Assembly: GCA_964387485.1 (NCBI GenBank)
Contig: CAYLWV010000016.1
Span: 1 to 24,400 of the forward strand
DNA from: Fluviibacter sp964387485
Lineage (GTDB): Bacteria > Pseudomonadota > Gammaproteobacteria > Burkholderiales > Rhodocyclaceae
DNA: 24,400 bases
Direction: 5' to 3'
Shown here: piece by piece, positions 6,736 to 15,456 of the stretch
Layout: every line of letters starts with the position of its first letter
Numbering within the stretch: the first letter of the stretch is position 1
Translations under genes and position numbers: made by a program
Notes under the pieces: model-generated
Databases searched by the model: none
What the model was told of the DNA's origin: nothing
The model's input: the letters and a program-made list of their open reading frames with translations, nothing else

Positions 6736-8196
6736 ATGAACGACTCGCAACAACGCCTGCTTTATGCGCTTGGAGAGGTCCTCCCCGAAAGTAACCTGCT
6801 CTGGAAGCAGGAAGACACGGCACCTTACGAATGCGATGGCCTGGCGGCCTACCGGCAGTTGCCGCTGGCAGTGACGTTGCCCGAGAACGAGGCTCAGGTC
6901 CAGGCGATCCTGCGTCTGTGCCTGGCACACGGCGTGCCGGTGGTACCTCGTGGTGCCGGCACGGGTTTGTCGGGTGGCGCCATGCCGATGGCCGAAGGCA
7001 TTGTGCTGTCTACCGCCAAGATGAACCGGATTCTTGATATTGATCCGCTGAGCCGGCGCGCCGTGCTGCAGCCTGGTGTGCGCAATCTGGCGATTTCGGA
7101 AGCGGCCGCCCCTTATGAGCTCTACTATGCGCCAGACCCTTCGAGTCAGATCGCCTGTTCGATTGGCGGAAATGTTGCCGAGAACTCGGGGGGTGTGCAC
7201 TGTCTCAAATATGGCCTGACTGTGAACAATGTGATTCAGGTCCGTGCCGTGCTGATGGGTGGCGAGGTTGTCGAATTCGGCACGGAAGCACTGGATGCGC
7301 CGGGGCTGGATCTGCTGGGAGTCATGATCGGTAGCGAAGGCATGCTGGCGGTCGTGACCGAGGTCGTGGTGCGTCTAGTGCCGAAACCCCCGGTGGCCCG
7401 GGTCATCATGGCCAGCTTTGATGATATGACCAAGGCTGGCAATGCTGTGGCGGATGTCATTGCCGCCGGTCTGATTCCGGCCGGCCTGGAAATGATGGAT
7501 AAACCGGCAACCCGTGCCGTGGAAGAATTTGTTCATGCGGGGTATGACCTCGATGCCGAAGCGATTCTCCTCTGTGAATCCGACGGTACGGCCGAAGAGG
7601 TGGCCGAAGAAATTGAGCGGATGAGTGCCGTGTTACGGCAATCGGGTGCGACCCGAATCCAGGTGTCGGAAAGTGAGACTGAGCGTATGGTCTTCTGGAG
7701 CGGGCGTAAAAATGCGTTTCCGGCCGCCGGCCGTATTTCGCCAGACTACTACTGCATGGATGGCACCATTCCGAAGAAGCACATCGCGACCTTGCTCAAC
7801 CAGATCAAGGGGATGGAAGACCGTTATGGCTTACGCTGCATGAACGTCTTTCACGCAGGAGATGGCAACATGCACCCGCTGATTCTGTTTGATGGTTCGG
7901 ATGCGGATCAGTGGCATCGTGCCGAAAACTTTGGTAACGAGATTCTGGAGGCCTGTGTGGCCCTGGGTGGCACGGTGACAGGTGAACACGGGGTAGGGAT
8001 CGAGAAGATCAACACCATGTGTGTACAGTTCAACGAGAAAGAGCGGGATGCCTTCTTTGGTGTCAAAGCGGCTTTCGATCCGGCCAGACTGCTCAACCCG
8101 GACAAAGCAATTCCGACCCTGCACCGCTGCGCTGAATACGGCCGCATGCACGTGCATCACGGCCAGATGCCCCATGCGGATTTACCGCGCTTCTAG
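6736..8196 (+). CDS. glcD: Glycolate oxidase FAD-binding subunit GlcD
   Basis: This flavoprotein subunit of glycolate oxidase converts glycolate to glyoxylate and passes electrons to GlcE/GlcF and the respiratory chain. It follows E. coli GlcD very closely. The PCMH-type FAD domain carries VPRGAGTGLSGGA and the long APDPSSQIACSIGGNVAEN segment. The C-terminal FAD-oxidase domain has NVFHAGDGNMHPL and GEHGVGIEKIN, and the C-terminus keeps the NP-x-K-x-IPTLHRCAE stretch. From ATG 6736 it has 486 aa; an in-frame GTG at 6721 would add 5 residues. Neither start has a strong ribosome-binding site. It is the first gene of a six-gene run, 17 bp before glcE. Activity on D-lactate cannot be excluded. 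Confidence 0.95.
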   Translation: MNDSQQRLLYALGEVLPESNLLWKQEDTAPYECDGLAAYRQLPLAVTLPENEAQVQAILRLCLAHGVPVVPRGAGTGLSGGAMPMAEGIVLSTAKMNRILDIDPLSRRAVLQPGVRNLAISEAAAPYELYYAPDPSSQIACSIGGNVAENSGGVHCLKYGLTVNNVIQVRAVLMGGEVVEFGTEALDAPGLDLLGVMIGSEGMLAVVTEVVVRLVPKPPVARVIMASFDDMTKAGNAVADVIAAGLIPAGLEMMDKPATRAVEEFVHAGYDLDAEAILLCESDGTAEEVAEEIERMSAVLRQSGATRIQVSESETERMVFWSGRKNAFPAAGRISPDYYCMDGTIPKKHIATLLNQIKGMEDRYGLRCMNVFHAGDGNMHPLILFDGSDADQWHRAENFGNEILEACVALGGTVTGEHGVGIEKINTMCVQFNEKERDAFFGVKAAFDPARLLNPDKAIPTLHRCAEYGRMHVHHGQMPHADLPRF

Positions 8197-8213
8197 ATGC
8201 TGGAATAACATCC

Positions 8214-9329
8214 ATGAGTGATTTGACAAACGACTTGGTCACGCAGATCCGCGATACGGCGGCTGCGGGTGGTCGACTGACGATTGAGGGTGGCGCTAGC
8301 AAACGCTGGTACGGCAATCCGGTGCAAAATGGCGCAGTGCTGCGGACGACCGGCCATACCGGCATTGTGGACTACGATCCGGCCGAACTGGTGCTGACTG
8401 CCCGTGCGGGGACGCCGCTTGCCGAGCTCGAGCAGGTACTGGCTGATCGTGGCCAGATGCTGGCCTTCGAACCGCCGCGCCATAGTGTCAATGGTGTGTC
8501 AGGTGCCACACTGGGCGGCGCCGTGGCGACGGCGCTCTCTGGTCCGGGTCGTGCATTTGCAGGGGGTGTTCGTGATTTTGTGCTCGGGTTGCATGTGATC
8601 GATGGCAAAGGCGATGTGCTTAAGTTTGGTGGTCAGGTCATGAAAAACGTGGCGGGTTATGACGTTTCGCGATTGATGACCGGTTCGCTGGGTGTCCTGG
8701 GGCTGATCTCCCAGGTGTCGCTCAAGGTGTTGCCGGTCCCACCGGCGACGGCGACCTTGCGCTTTGAAATGGATGCAGCCCGCGCCAATGATCAGATCAA
8801 TGCCTGGTCGGGTCGCCCCTTGCCCCTGTCTGCAACGGCCTGGCAGGCCGGTGTACTGCATGTCCGTCTGTCGGGTGCACGCGCGGCGGTGGATTCGGCC
8901 ATCCAGCAGCTGGGCGGTGTTCGTTTCAACGAGGTAGATGCGGCATCGCTATGGACGAGTTTGCGTGACCAGAGTGCCGCATTCTTCAGCCAAGGCTCGG
9001 CAACGGCGGTGTTGTGGCGTCTGTCTTTGCCACAGACGGCACGGGTTGTGACCGCGCAGGATATCCAAGGCGCAGATGATCAACTGATCGAGTGGGGCGG
9101 TGCGCAGCGCTGGGTCTGGTCTGATGATGCGGCAGAGAAAGTGCGCGATCTGGCACGAAGTCTGGGGGGGCACGCGGTGTGCTTCGATAATCGTCAGGCG
9201 CAACGCATCGGCTTACTGGAGGTGTTTGATCGACCGTCCGCAGCGTTGATGGCTGTGCATCAGCGGCTGAAACAGACCTTTGACCCGCAGGGTGTTTTCA
9301 ATCCTGGTCGTCTGTACCGGGATATGTGA
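8214..9329 (+). CDS. glcE: Glycolate oxidase FAD-binding subunit GlcE
   Basis: This is the second, shorter FAD-binding subunit of the GlcDEF complex. The 371-aa protein has one PCMH-type FAD-binding domain: LTARAGTPLAELEQ, then GATLGGAVATALSGPGR, then GGQVMKNVAGYDVSRLM and GSLGVLGLI, the usual GlcE hallmarks. It ends with the typical FDPQGVFNPGRLY. Length is close to E. coli GlcE (350 aa). It lies 17 bp after glcD and 10 bp before glcF on the same strand, so it is part of one transcript. It is required with GlcD and GlcF for activity in E. coli. Confidence 0.95.
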   Translation: MSDLTNDLVTQIRDTAAAGGRLTIEGGASKRWYGNPVQNGAVLRTTGHTGIVDYDPAELVLTARAGTPLAELEQVLADRGQMLAFEPPRHSVNGVSGATLGGAVATALSGPGRAFAGGVRDFVLGLHVIDGKGDVLKFGGQVMKNVAGYDVSRLMTGSLGVLGLISQVSLKVLPVPPATATLRFEMDAARANDQINAWSGRPLPLSATAWQAGVLHVRLSGARAAVDSAIQQLGGVRFNEVDAASLWTSLRDQSAAFFSQGSATAVLWRLSLPQTARVVTAQDIQGADDQLIEWGGAQRWVWSDDAAEKVRDLARSLGGHAVCFDNRQAQRIGLLEVFDRPSAALMAVHQRLKQTFDPQGVFNPGRLYRDM

Positions 9330-9339
9330 GAGTGATGTT

Positions 9340-10584
9340 ATGCAGGTAAATATTGCGCCCGGATTCCTAAATGACGAGGACATCGGTACCGTCAAGTCGA
9401 TTATTAACAAGTGCGTGCATTGTGGCTTCTGTACGGCGACGTGCCCGACCTATCAGGTGCTGGGAGACGAGCTGGATGGTCCTCGTGGCCGTATCTATCT
9501 GATGAAGGAAATGGTCGAGGGGGCACCGGTCACGGCCAAGACCCAATCCCATCTGGATCGCTGCCTGACCTGCCGTAACTGCGAATCGACCTGTCCGTCT
9601 GGGGTTCGCTATGGGCGTTTGGTGGATATCGGCCGGCGCTATATTGATGAACGTGTTCGTCGCCCCTTGTTGCAGAAGATGCAGCACTGGCTGATTCGGG
9701 AAACGCTGAGCCGTCGTACGCTGTTTGGTGGCTTATTTGCTCTGGCCCGTTTCGTCCGCCCGGTGATGCCGGCGGCCCTGAAGAAAAAGATCCAGGTCGT
9801 TCAGCCGGCAGGTACCTGGCCGGTCAATGCCGCGCGTCATCCGAATGCCCGACAGATGCTGTTGCACCTGGGTTGTGTGCAGCCGGCGCTGATGCCTAAT
9901 GTGGATGCGGCGACGGCACGGGTTTTTGACAAGCTGGGTGTTCATCTGATCATCGCATCCGAGGCCGGGTGTTGTGGTGCCATTCGCCAGCACCTGAATG
10001 ACCATGAGGGTGCGCATACGCAGATCAAGGCCAATATTGATGCTTGGTGGCCTTACGTGGAACAGGGGCTGGAAACCATCGTGATCAATGCCTCGGGTTG
10101 TGGCGTGATGATCAAGGATTATGGCGAGCTGCTGGCCAATGATGCCGCGTATGCCGAGAAGGCGAAGCGTATCTCGGCCATGACGAAAGATCTGAGTGAG
10201 ATTCTGCCAGCGTATGCACCAGCGCTCGAGGCACTGGTGGCCGCCAAACAGGCGGACGGTTTGCCTGAGCAAGTGACGTACCACCCGCCGTGTACTCTGC
10301 AGCATGGGCAGAAGATTCGTGGTGCGGTTGAGGTCTTGCTCGGAAAATTGGGTGTCACCGTGCGTCTCTGCAACGAAAGCCATTTGTGTTGTGGGTCAGC
10401 TGGTACCTATTCCATGCTGCAGCCCGCTATGTCACAAACCCTGCTGGATCGGAAACTGACCAATATTCTCAAAACATCGCCCGATGAAATCGTCTCGGGT
10501 AATGTGGGGTGTATTAACCACCTGCAGTCGGGCACCGAGCTGCCGGTGCGTCACTGGGTGGAACTGATTGATCGCATGATCTGA
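9340..10584 (+). CDS. glcF: Glycolate oxidase iron-sulfur subunit GlcF
   Basis: This Fe-S subunit relays electrons from the GlcD/GlcE flavins to the membrane quinone pool. The start at ATG 9340 (414 aa) follows glcE by 10 bp and fits the E. coli length of 407; the open frame upstream begins at a TTG inside glcE and is not expected to be used. Two [4Fe-4S] motifs are visible: Cys25/28/31/35 and Cys75/78/81/85. Two cysteine-rich CCG domains follow, the first around GCVQP and EAGCCG, the second around HLCCGSAGTYS and GNVGC. No membrane segment is seen, so it should attach peripherally to the inner membrane. Confidence 0.95.
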   Translation: MQVNIAPGFLNDEDIGTVKSIINKCVHCGFCTATCPTYQVLGDELDGPRGRIYLMKEMVEGAPVTAKTQSHLDRCLTCRNCESTCPSGVRYGRLVDIGRRYIDERVRRPLLQKMQHWLIRETLSRRTLFGGLFALARFVRPVMPAALKKKIQVVQPAGTWPVNAARHPNARQMLLHLGCVQPALMPNVDAATARVFDKLGVHLIIASEAGCCGAIRQHLNDHEGAHTQIKANIDAWWPYVEQGLETIVINASGCGVMIKDYGELLANDAAYAEKAKRISAMTKDLSEILPAYAPALEALVAAKQADGLPEQVTYHPPCTLQHGQKIRGAVEVLLGKLGVTVRLCNESHLCCGSAGTYSMLQPAMSQTLLDRKLTNILKTSPDEIVSGNVGCINHLQSGTELPVRHWVELIDRMI

Positions 10585-10591
10585 GGTTTTT

Positions 10592-11365
10592 ATGAGTAAA
10601 AACACCACGCTGCCGTGCACCGATGTCTATTTTTTCTGCACATGCCTCGTTGATCTCTTTGTGCCTCAGGCCGGGCTGGATGCCGTCACATTACTGGAGC
10701 GTTCTGGGGTGCGGGTGCATTTTCCGGAAGATCAGACCTGTTGCGGTCAGCCGGCTTATACCAGTGGCCAACCGGATGAGGCAAGAGCGGTCGCACGCCA
10801 ACAGCTGAATCTGTTTCCCGAGCCCTGGCCGATTGTTCTGCCTTCAGGCTCATGCGCCGGCATGATGCGACATCATTATGCGACTTTGTTCAAAGGTACT
10901 GCCGATGCCGAAGCTGCCAATAATGTCTCCCATCGTGTCTGGGAACTGTCCGAGTTTCTGACATCGGTGCTGGGCGTCAAATTGACCGACGGTGGTGCAC
11001 CGGTGAGCGTCGTCCTGCATACATCGTGCTCGGCACGCCGTGAGACGGATGCGTTACAGACAACCCGAGCATTGTTGGGGCAGCTGGACCAGGTGACACT
11101 GAAAATCCAGGATCATGAATCGGAATGTTGTGGCTTTGGCGGTTTGTTCAGCGTCCGTCATCCGGAAATCTCCGGAGGTATCGTGCGAGACAAGGTAGCG
11201 GCCATTTCGCAGAGTGGCGCTGACGTGCTGATTACCGGCGATTGTGGCTGCATGCTCAATATTACGGGCCATGCAAAAAAAGTGGGTGCAGACATCCAGG
11301 GTATGCACCTGGCGAGTTTTCTTCTGGCGCGTAACCTGGGACTAACCAATGAGGATAAATCATGA
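10592..11365 (+). CDS. lldE: Lactate utilisation protein LldE/LutA (Fe-S, CCG domains)
   Basis: This subunit of the LldEFG/LutABC lactate oxidation complex converts lactate to pyruvate in the cytosol, feeding respiration. At 257 aa it consists of two CCG (cysteine-rich) domains. The first has FCTCLVD, DQTCCGQPAY and SGSCAGMMRHHY; the second has HTSCSARRE, ESECCGFGGLFSV and TGDCGCMLNI. Both patterns match the LldE/LutA family. The ATG has TGAGG 5 nt upstream and lies 7 bp after glcF, so glycolate and lactate genes share a transcript. Its stop overlaps the lldG start as ATGA. Confidence 0.93.
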   Translation: MSKNTTLPCTDVYFFCTCLVDLFVPQAGLDAVTLLERSGVRVHFPEDQTCCGQPAYTSGQPDEARAVARQQLNLFPEPWPIVLPSGSCAGMMRHHYATLFKGTADAEAANNVSHRVWELSEFLTSVLGVKLTDGGAPVSVVLHTSCSARRETDALQTTRALLGQLDQVTLKIQDHESECCGFGGLFSVRHPEISGGIVRDKVAAISQSGADVLITGDCGCMLNITGHAKKVGADIQGMHLASFLLARNLGLTNEDKS

Positions 11366-12021
11366 GCCAGGCCCGCAAACAGATCCTGAACCGGTTGCGC
11401 TCGGCTCAGCCGCCCGTATTACCGCTACCGGATGTCTCTGATTTTTATGCCGAACAGCCGAAGGAAGATCTGCAGACGCGGATCGAGCGACTGGTATTGA
11501 ATCTGTCTAATGCCATGGCCGAGGTACATCGCACCACGACTGCGGGTCTGGCCGGTGCACTGACGGCAGTGATGCGCCAGAAAAATCTGCAATCGCTGGC
11601 GGTCGGCCCAGAGATCCTGTCGCAGCAGGCCTTGTGCGAATCGCTGCGTGCGGCCTGTACCGTATTGCCGGTGATTGCGGCTCATACCGAGACACCGGCG
11701 TTATTCACTCACGTGGATGCCGGTCTGACCCGATCGCGGGCATCGATTGCCGAAACGGGCACCATCGTGCTCTGGAGCGGACCACAGTCGCCCCGTTTGT
11801 TGTCGCTGGTACCGCCGGTGCATATTGTGGTGGTCGATGCCCATCAGGTGGTTGGGACGTTATTTGACCTGATGCAGCAGCAAGGCTGGTCAGAGGGCAT
11901 GCCGACCAATGTGGTTCTGGTTTCCAGTCCGTCTAAAACGGCTGATATTCAGCAGACGTTGGCCTATGGCGCGCATGGACCGAAGCAGCTGGTCGTCATG
12001 CTCGTGGAGGATGCACGATGA
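11362..12021 (+). CDS. lldG: Lactate utilisation protein LldG/LutC (LUD domain)
   Basis: This 219-aa LUD-domain protein is the third component of the LldEFG/LutABC lactate oxidase. The features typical of the family are the N-terminal helix (ARKQILNRLRSA), the segment SIAETGTIVLWSGP and the LVPPVHIVVV strand near the middle, and a C-terminal LVSSPSKTADIQQTLAYGAHGP-type stretch. Both ends overlap neighbours by 4 bp (ATGA at 11362 and 12018), implying stoichiometric, coupled translation. Gene order here is E-G-F, whereas the common lutABC order is E-F-G. The exact catalytic role of the LUD domain in this complex is not established by sequence. Confidence 0.92.
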   Translation: MSQARKQILNRLRSAQPPVLPLPDVSDFYAEQPKEDLQTRIERLVLNLSNAMAEVHRTTTAGLAGALTAVMRQKNLQSLAVGPEILSQQALCESLRAACTVLPVIAAHTETPALFTHVDAGLTRSRASIAETGTIVLWSGPQSPRLLSLVPPVHIVVVDAHQVVGTLFDLMQQQGWSEGMPTNVVLVSSPSKTADIQQTLAYGAHGPKQLVVMLVEDAR

Positions 12022-13442
12022 GTCAGCCCTTGCATTTTGTGCCGGTGAGCGAGTTCCGAGATCGCGCCAAACAGGTAGTCGCCAACCCGGATTTACAGAA
12101 GAGTCTGCGTGGTGCCATGGATTTTCTGCAGGCCAAACGGTCAGCGCAGTTTCCTGATGATGCAGCGCTGCAGCGGCTGCGCTCGCTCGGCGAACAGATT
12201 CGTCAATACAGTCTGGCCAAACTGCCGGATCTGCTGGTGCAGCTTGAAAGCCAGCTTACGGCCAATGGTATCCAGGTGCACTGGGCATCCACACCGGCCG
12301 AAGCCAACCGGATCTTTATCGACATCGCTAAGCGGCATGATGCACGTTCTGTCATCAAGGGTAAATCCATGGTCAGCGAGGAAGTCGAGCTGAACCATGC
12401 GTTGCAGGAAGCCGGTATTGATGCGCTGGAATCCGATATGGGGGAATACATCGTCCAGTTGGCCGATGAGAAACCCTCTCATATCATCATGCCGGCGATT
12501 CATAAGACCAAGGTAGAGATCGCCGAGCTATTTGCCGAGCGTATTCCCGGTGTGGACTACACCGACTCCGTGGATGAGTTGATCCAGATCGGTCGCCGGG
12601 TACTCCGGGAAAAGTTTGCCAATGCTGATATCGGCGTCTCCGGCGTTAATGTCATGGTGGCCGAGACGGGAACCCTGTGTCTGGTTGAGAACGAAGGCAA
12701 TGGTCGTATGAGTACCACGGTGCCGCGTGTACATATTGCGATAACCGGTATCGAGAAGGTCGTGGACAAGCTCGAGCATGTGCCACCCTTGCTCAGCCTG
12801 CTGACACGCTCAGCGACGGGTCAGGCTATTACTACCTACGTGAATATGATTTCGTCGCCACGCAAACCGGATGAACTGGATGGTCCGGACACGGTACATC
12901 TGATTCTGCTCGACAACGGGCGTACACAGGCTTATGCCGACGATCAGCTACGATCAACCCTGCAGTGCATCCGTTGCGGTGCCTGTATGAATCATTGCCC
13001 GGTCTATACCCGGGTTGGGGGGCATGCCTACGGCACGACGTACCCAGGCCCGATCGGCAAAATCATCTCGCCGCATTTGTTGGGGCTGGATGCGACCTAC
13101 AGTCTGGCAACGGCCTCGACCTTATGCGGTGCCTGTGCCGAAGTGTGTCCGGTCAAGATTCCGATTCCGGATCTGCTGATCCGCCTGCGGACCGAGGCCT
13201 ATCAGAATCCGGCAACCGCCAGTGATGCGGTACGAGGCGCCGGTTCGGCGTATTCTTCCGTGGCGATGGCGCTCTGGCATGGCTGGGCGGCAACCTACCG
13301 TTACCCGAAACTCTACCGTCTGTTTACCTGGTGCGCGTCGCGTTTCCGTTTTCTAACGCCACGGAAGCAGGGAGGGTGGACCATCAACCATCAGGCGATG
13401 CAGCCAGCATCACGACGCTTCCGGGATCAGATCCGGAAATAG
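12018..13442 (+). CDS. lldF: Lactate utilisation iron-sulfur protein LldF/LutB
   Basis: This 474-aa protein has three parts. An N-terminal LUD domain (about 60-300) includes KGKSMVSEE and the VAETGTLCLVENEGN stretch. A ferredoxin-like section has Cys317/320/323/327 and then Cys370/373/377, the C-x2-C-x3-C form normal for this family. The C-terminal DUF3390-like tail (about 400-470) ends in the proline/arginine-rich segment usual in LutB. It completes the lactate oxidase with LldE and LldG. It starts within lldG (ATGA) and ends 30 bp before the convergent permease gene; no clear intrinsic terminator is seen there, only a weak 6-bp hairpin at 13419-13438 just before the stop. Confidence 0.94.
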   Translation: MSQPLHFVPVSEFRDRAKQVVANPDLQKSLRGAMDFLQAKRSAQFPDDAALQRLRSLGEQIRQYSLAKLPDLLVQLESQLTANGIQVHWASTPAEANRIFIDIAKRHDARSVIKGKSMVSEEVELNHALQEAGIDALESDMGEYIVQLADEKPSHIIMPAIHKTKVEIAELFAERIPGVDYTDSVDELIQIGRRVLREKFANADIGVSGVNVMVAETGTLCLVENEGNGRMSTTVPRVHIAITGIEKVVDKLEHVPPLLSLLTRSATGQAITTYVNMISSPRKPDELDGPDTVHLILLDNGRTQAYADDQLRSTLQCIRCGACMNHCPVYTRVGGHAYGTTYPGPIGKIISPHLLGLDATYSLATASTLCGACAEVCPVKIPIPDLLIRLRTEAYQNPATASDAVRGAGSAYSSVAMALWHGWAATYRYPKLYRLFTWCASRFRFLTPRKQGGWTINHQAMQPASRRFRDQIRK

Positions 13443-13472
13443 TTCGGAAACACTTCAGAAGCAGACGGTTGG

Positions 13473-14267
13473 TTACTTGAGGAAGTAGATGATGGTCATC
13501 GCGCTACCCACGCCGATGACCAGTCGCTTGAGCCACAGGGCAGGTAGGTAACGGGCAATGTGTGCGCCGACCATACCACCCAGCGTGGCCGTCATCACCA
13601 TGAGTAGGGTATAGGGCCAGTTAATCGCACCAGCGATGATGAAGGTGAGTGCCGAGACGGTATAGGTCACAGCGGAGATCCAGTTTTTTAGTGCATTGAG
13701 CTCCTGCACGTTTTCAATGCCCTGGATCGCTAATGCAGCGAGTGTCAGAATACCCTGACCGGCACCGAAGAAGCCCCCATACACGGTCACCAGAAACTGA
13801 AAAAAGAGACCACCTTTGCTATGCGGCTGATCGTCCGTTTGATGAATGCCTAATCGAGCCTTGGTTTTGACGACCAGGCCACTGATCTGTTTGCTGAAAG
13901 CGAAGAGGGCTGTGGCGACCAGGAGTAGCCAGGGGATGAGTTGGGTGAAGGCCTTGTTCGAGATGGCGAGCAGTAGCAGACCGCCGGCAATGCCACCAAT
14001 CGCCGCAACAATCGTCAGAGCAATGACCCATTCCCGATGTTTTGCCAGCTCACGACGATAGACCCAGGCGCTGGATAAGCTCGCCGGCCAGAGGGCAACC
14101 GTATTGCTGGCGTTGGCAGTGACCGGAGGTACGCCGGCGGCCAATAGCGCTGGGAAAGAGAAGAATGTACCGCCGCCAGCGAGTGCATTCATGGCACCGG
14201 CCAGAAAGGCGCCGCCGGCGACCAGTAGAAGTCCTATCGGGTCAGCAAAAAAGTCCATGGTTGTCAT
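13473..14267 (-). CDS. TauE/SafE-family sulfite/organic anion exporter-like permease
   Basis: This inner-membrane protein of 264 aa has about eight hydrophobic helices arranged as two similar halves. The TauE/SafE hallmarks are GAMNALAGGGTFFSFPALL near the N-terminus and GGFFGAGQG in the second half. Family members move sulfite, sulfoacetate or other small organic anions; the substrate here is unknown. ATG 14267 or ATG 14258 fits the family N-terminus, and the open frame upstream runs through the dctP terminator and is not credible. Neither start has a visible ribosome-binding site, and the dctP terminator T-tract ends only 3 nt before ATG 14267. Position downstream of dctQMP suggests an accessory role in anion traffic. 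Confidence 0.88.
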   Translation of the reverse strand: MTTMDFFADPIGLLLVAGGAFLAGAMNALAGGGTFFSFPALLAAGVPPVTANASNTVALWPASLSSAWVYRRELAKHREWVIALTIVAAIGGIAGGLLLLAISNKAFTQLIPWLLLVATALFAFSKQISGLVVKTKARLGIHQTDDQPHSKGGLFFQFLVTVYGGFFGAGQGILTLAALAIQGIENVQELNALKNWISAVTYTVSALTFIIAGAINWPYTLLMVMTATLGGMVGAHIARYLPALWLKRLVIGVGSAMTIIYFLK

Positions 14268-14270
14268 TCT

Positions 14271-14299
14271 AAAAAAAATGGGGTCGCAGAGCGACCCCA
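14271..14299 (-). terminator. Intrinsic terminator of the dctQMP operon
   Basis: A perfect 9-bp stem (14279-14287 with 14291-14299, TGGGGTCGC/GCGACCCCA) with a 3-nt loop is followed on the minus strand by eight T residues (14278-14271). It lies 24 bp after the dctP stop. Strong GC stem plus uninterrupted T-tract makes it a convincing terminator. It stops immediately before the tauE-like start codon at 14267. Confidence 0.9.
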
Positions 14300-14323
14300 A
14301 ATGCTCCAGAGGGAGAGCGGGAG

Positions 14324-15421
14324 TTACTTGCCAAGCTTTCTGGGGAAGGCGAACTGTGCGTAAGCCTGTTCCGAGACGTTGAACCACGAGAATTCGAGGT
14401 TACGGAACTGGCGCCACGGTTCGTAGATCTTCTTGAAATCCGGGTTTTTGGCGGCAGTTTCTTCCAGAACTTCGTTGGCAGCCTTGAAAGAGGCTTCCAT
14501 GATCTCGTTAGAGAACTTGTTCAGCTTAGCGCCAGCCTTTTGCAGTCGAGCCAGGGCTGCCGGGTTTTTGAAGTCATACTCGGCCAGCATACGGACGTTG
14601 GTTTCGGCAGCGGCAACTTCCAGAATCTGCTGGTAGTTCTTCGGCAGCTTGTCCCATTCCTTCTTGTTGATCATGACGGAGAACTGGGTTGCCGGTTCCC
14701 ACCATGCCGGGTAGTAATAGTTCGGGGCGACCTTATACAGACCGAGCTTTTCATCATCGTACGGGCCGATCCATTCGGCGGCATCAATGGTGCCTTTTTC
14801 CAGCGAGGCGTAGATGTCGCCGGCCGGAATCTGTTGAGGTACAGCACCCAGCTTTTCAAGCACTTTACCGGCGAAGCCGCCGACGCGCATCTTCAGACCC
14901 TTGTAGTCGGAAACCGTTTTAATCTGCTTGCGATACCAGCCACCCATCTGACAGCCCGAGTTACCGGCAGCCAGGCTGACGATGTTGTACTGCGCATAGA
15001 AGTCTGCCAGCAGCTTCTGACCACCGCCGTAGTAATACCAGGCGTTCTGGGCGCGGGCCGTCATGCCAAACGGTACCGAACAGTCAAAGGCAAAGGCTTC
15101 GTTTTTACCGAAGAAGTAATAGGGTGCCGTATGGCAACACTCAATCGTACCGTCCTTGACGGCATCCATCACCTGCAGTGCAGGAACAATCTCACCGCCG
15201 GCAAACGAGCGGATTTCGAAGTTGCCTTCGCTTAGCTCCAGGACGCGCTTGCAGAAATCTTCACCGCCGCCGTACACCGTGTCCAGCGTCTTCGGAAAGC
15301 TCGAAGCTAAGCGCCATTTGATCTTGGGCGTGGCGGCAATGGCGGGCGCCGACGTGATCAGGGTTGCCGTGCCGGCAGCGGCGCCGATACCGACATTCTT
15401 TAGAAAATTACGACGATCCAT
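14324..15421 (-). CDS. dctP: TRAP transporter substrate-binding protein DctP (TakP-like)
   Basis: This periplasmic solute receptor of a Na+-driven TRAP transporter has 365 aa. The N-terminus carries a twin-arginine signal (Arg3-Arg4-Asn-Phe-Leu-Lys) with cleavage near APAIAA (about residue 29). The mature protein shows the DctP fold segments: WRLASSFPKTLDTVYGG, the GLKMRVGGFAGKVLEKLGA stretch containing the Arg that usually binds the substrate carboxylate, then GDIYASLEKGTIDAAEWIGP. The overall style resembles TakP-type 2-oxo-acid and lactate receptors more than C4-dicarboxylate DctP. Context with lactate/glycolate oxidation genes agrees; the substrate remains inference. AGGAG lies 7 nt before the ATG. 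It is the third gene of dctQMP. Confidence 0.93.
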   Translation of the reverse strand: MDRRNFLKNVGIGAAAGTATLITSAPAIAATPKIKWRLASSFPKTLDTVYGGGEDFCKRVLELSEGNFEIRSFAGGEIVPALQVMDAVKDGTIECCHTAPYYFFGKNEAFAFDCSVPFGMTARAQNAWYYYGGGQKLLADFYAQYNIVSLAAGNSGCQMGGWYRKQIKTVSDYKGLKMRVGGFAGKVLEKLGAVPQQIPAGDIYASLEKGTIDAAEWIGPYDDEKLGLYKVAPNYYYPAWWEPATQFSVMINKKEWDKLPKNYQQILEVAAAETNVRMLAEYDFKNPAALARLQKAGAKLNKFSNEIMEASFKAANEVLEETAAKNPDFKKIYEPWRQFRNLEFSWFNVSEQAYAQFAFPRKLGK

Positions 15422-15456
15422 GTTGTGTCTCCTGAGGTTTTTTTGGTTGAGCCTAA

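Noticed and set aside
9733..10383. Long minus-strand reading frame (216 codons) opposite glcF
   Set aside because: It lies wholly within glcF in an antisense frame, and its product is rich in Arg, His and Gln as expected from the complement of a GC-biased gene. glcF has full family signatures.
13419..13438. Hairpin TTCCGG/CCGGAA before the lldF stop as a terminator
   Set aside because: The stem is only 6 bp with an 8-nt loop, lies inside the coding sequence and is not followed by a T-tract.
14268..14387. N-terminal extension of the TauE-like permease to 14387
   Set aside because: The extra 40 residues would be translated through the dctP terminator and the end of dctP, and do not resemble the family N-terminus.
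14540..15235. Plus-strand reading frame (231 codons) opposite dctP
   Set aside because: It is the antisense shadow of dctP, whose Tat signal, ribosome-binding site and conserved motifs are clear. No ribosome-binding site or family resemblance was seen for the plus-strand frame.
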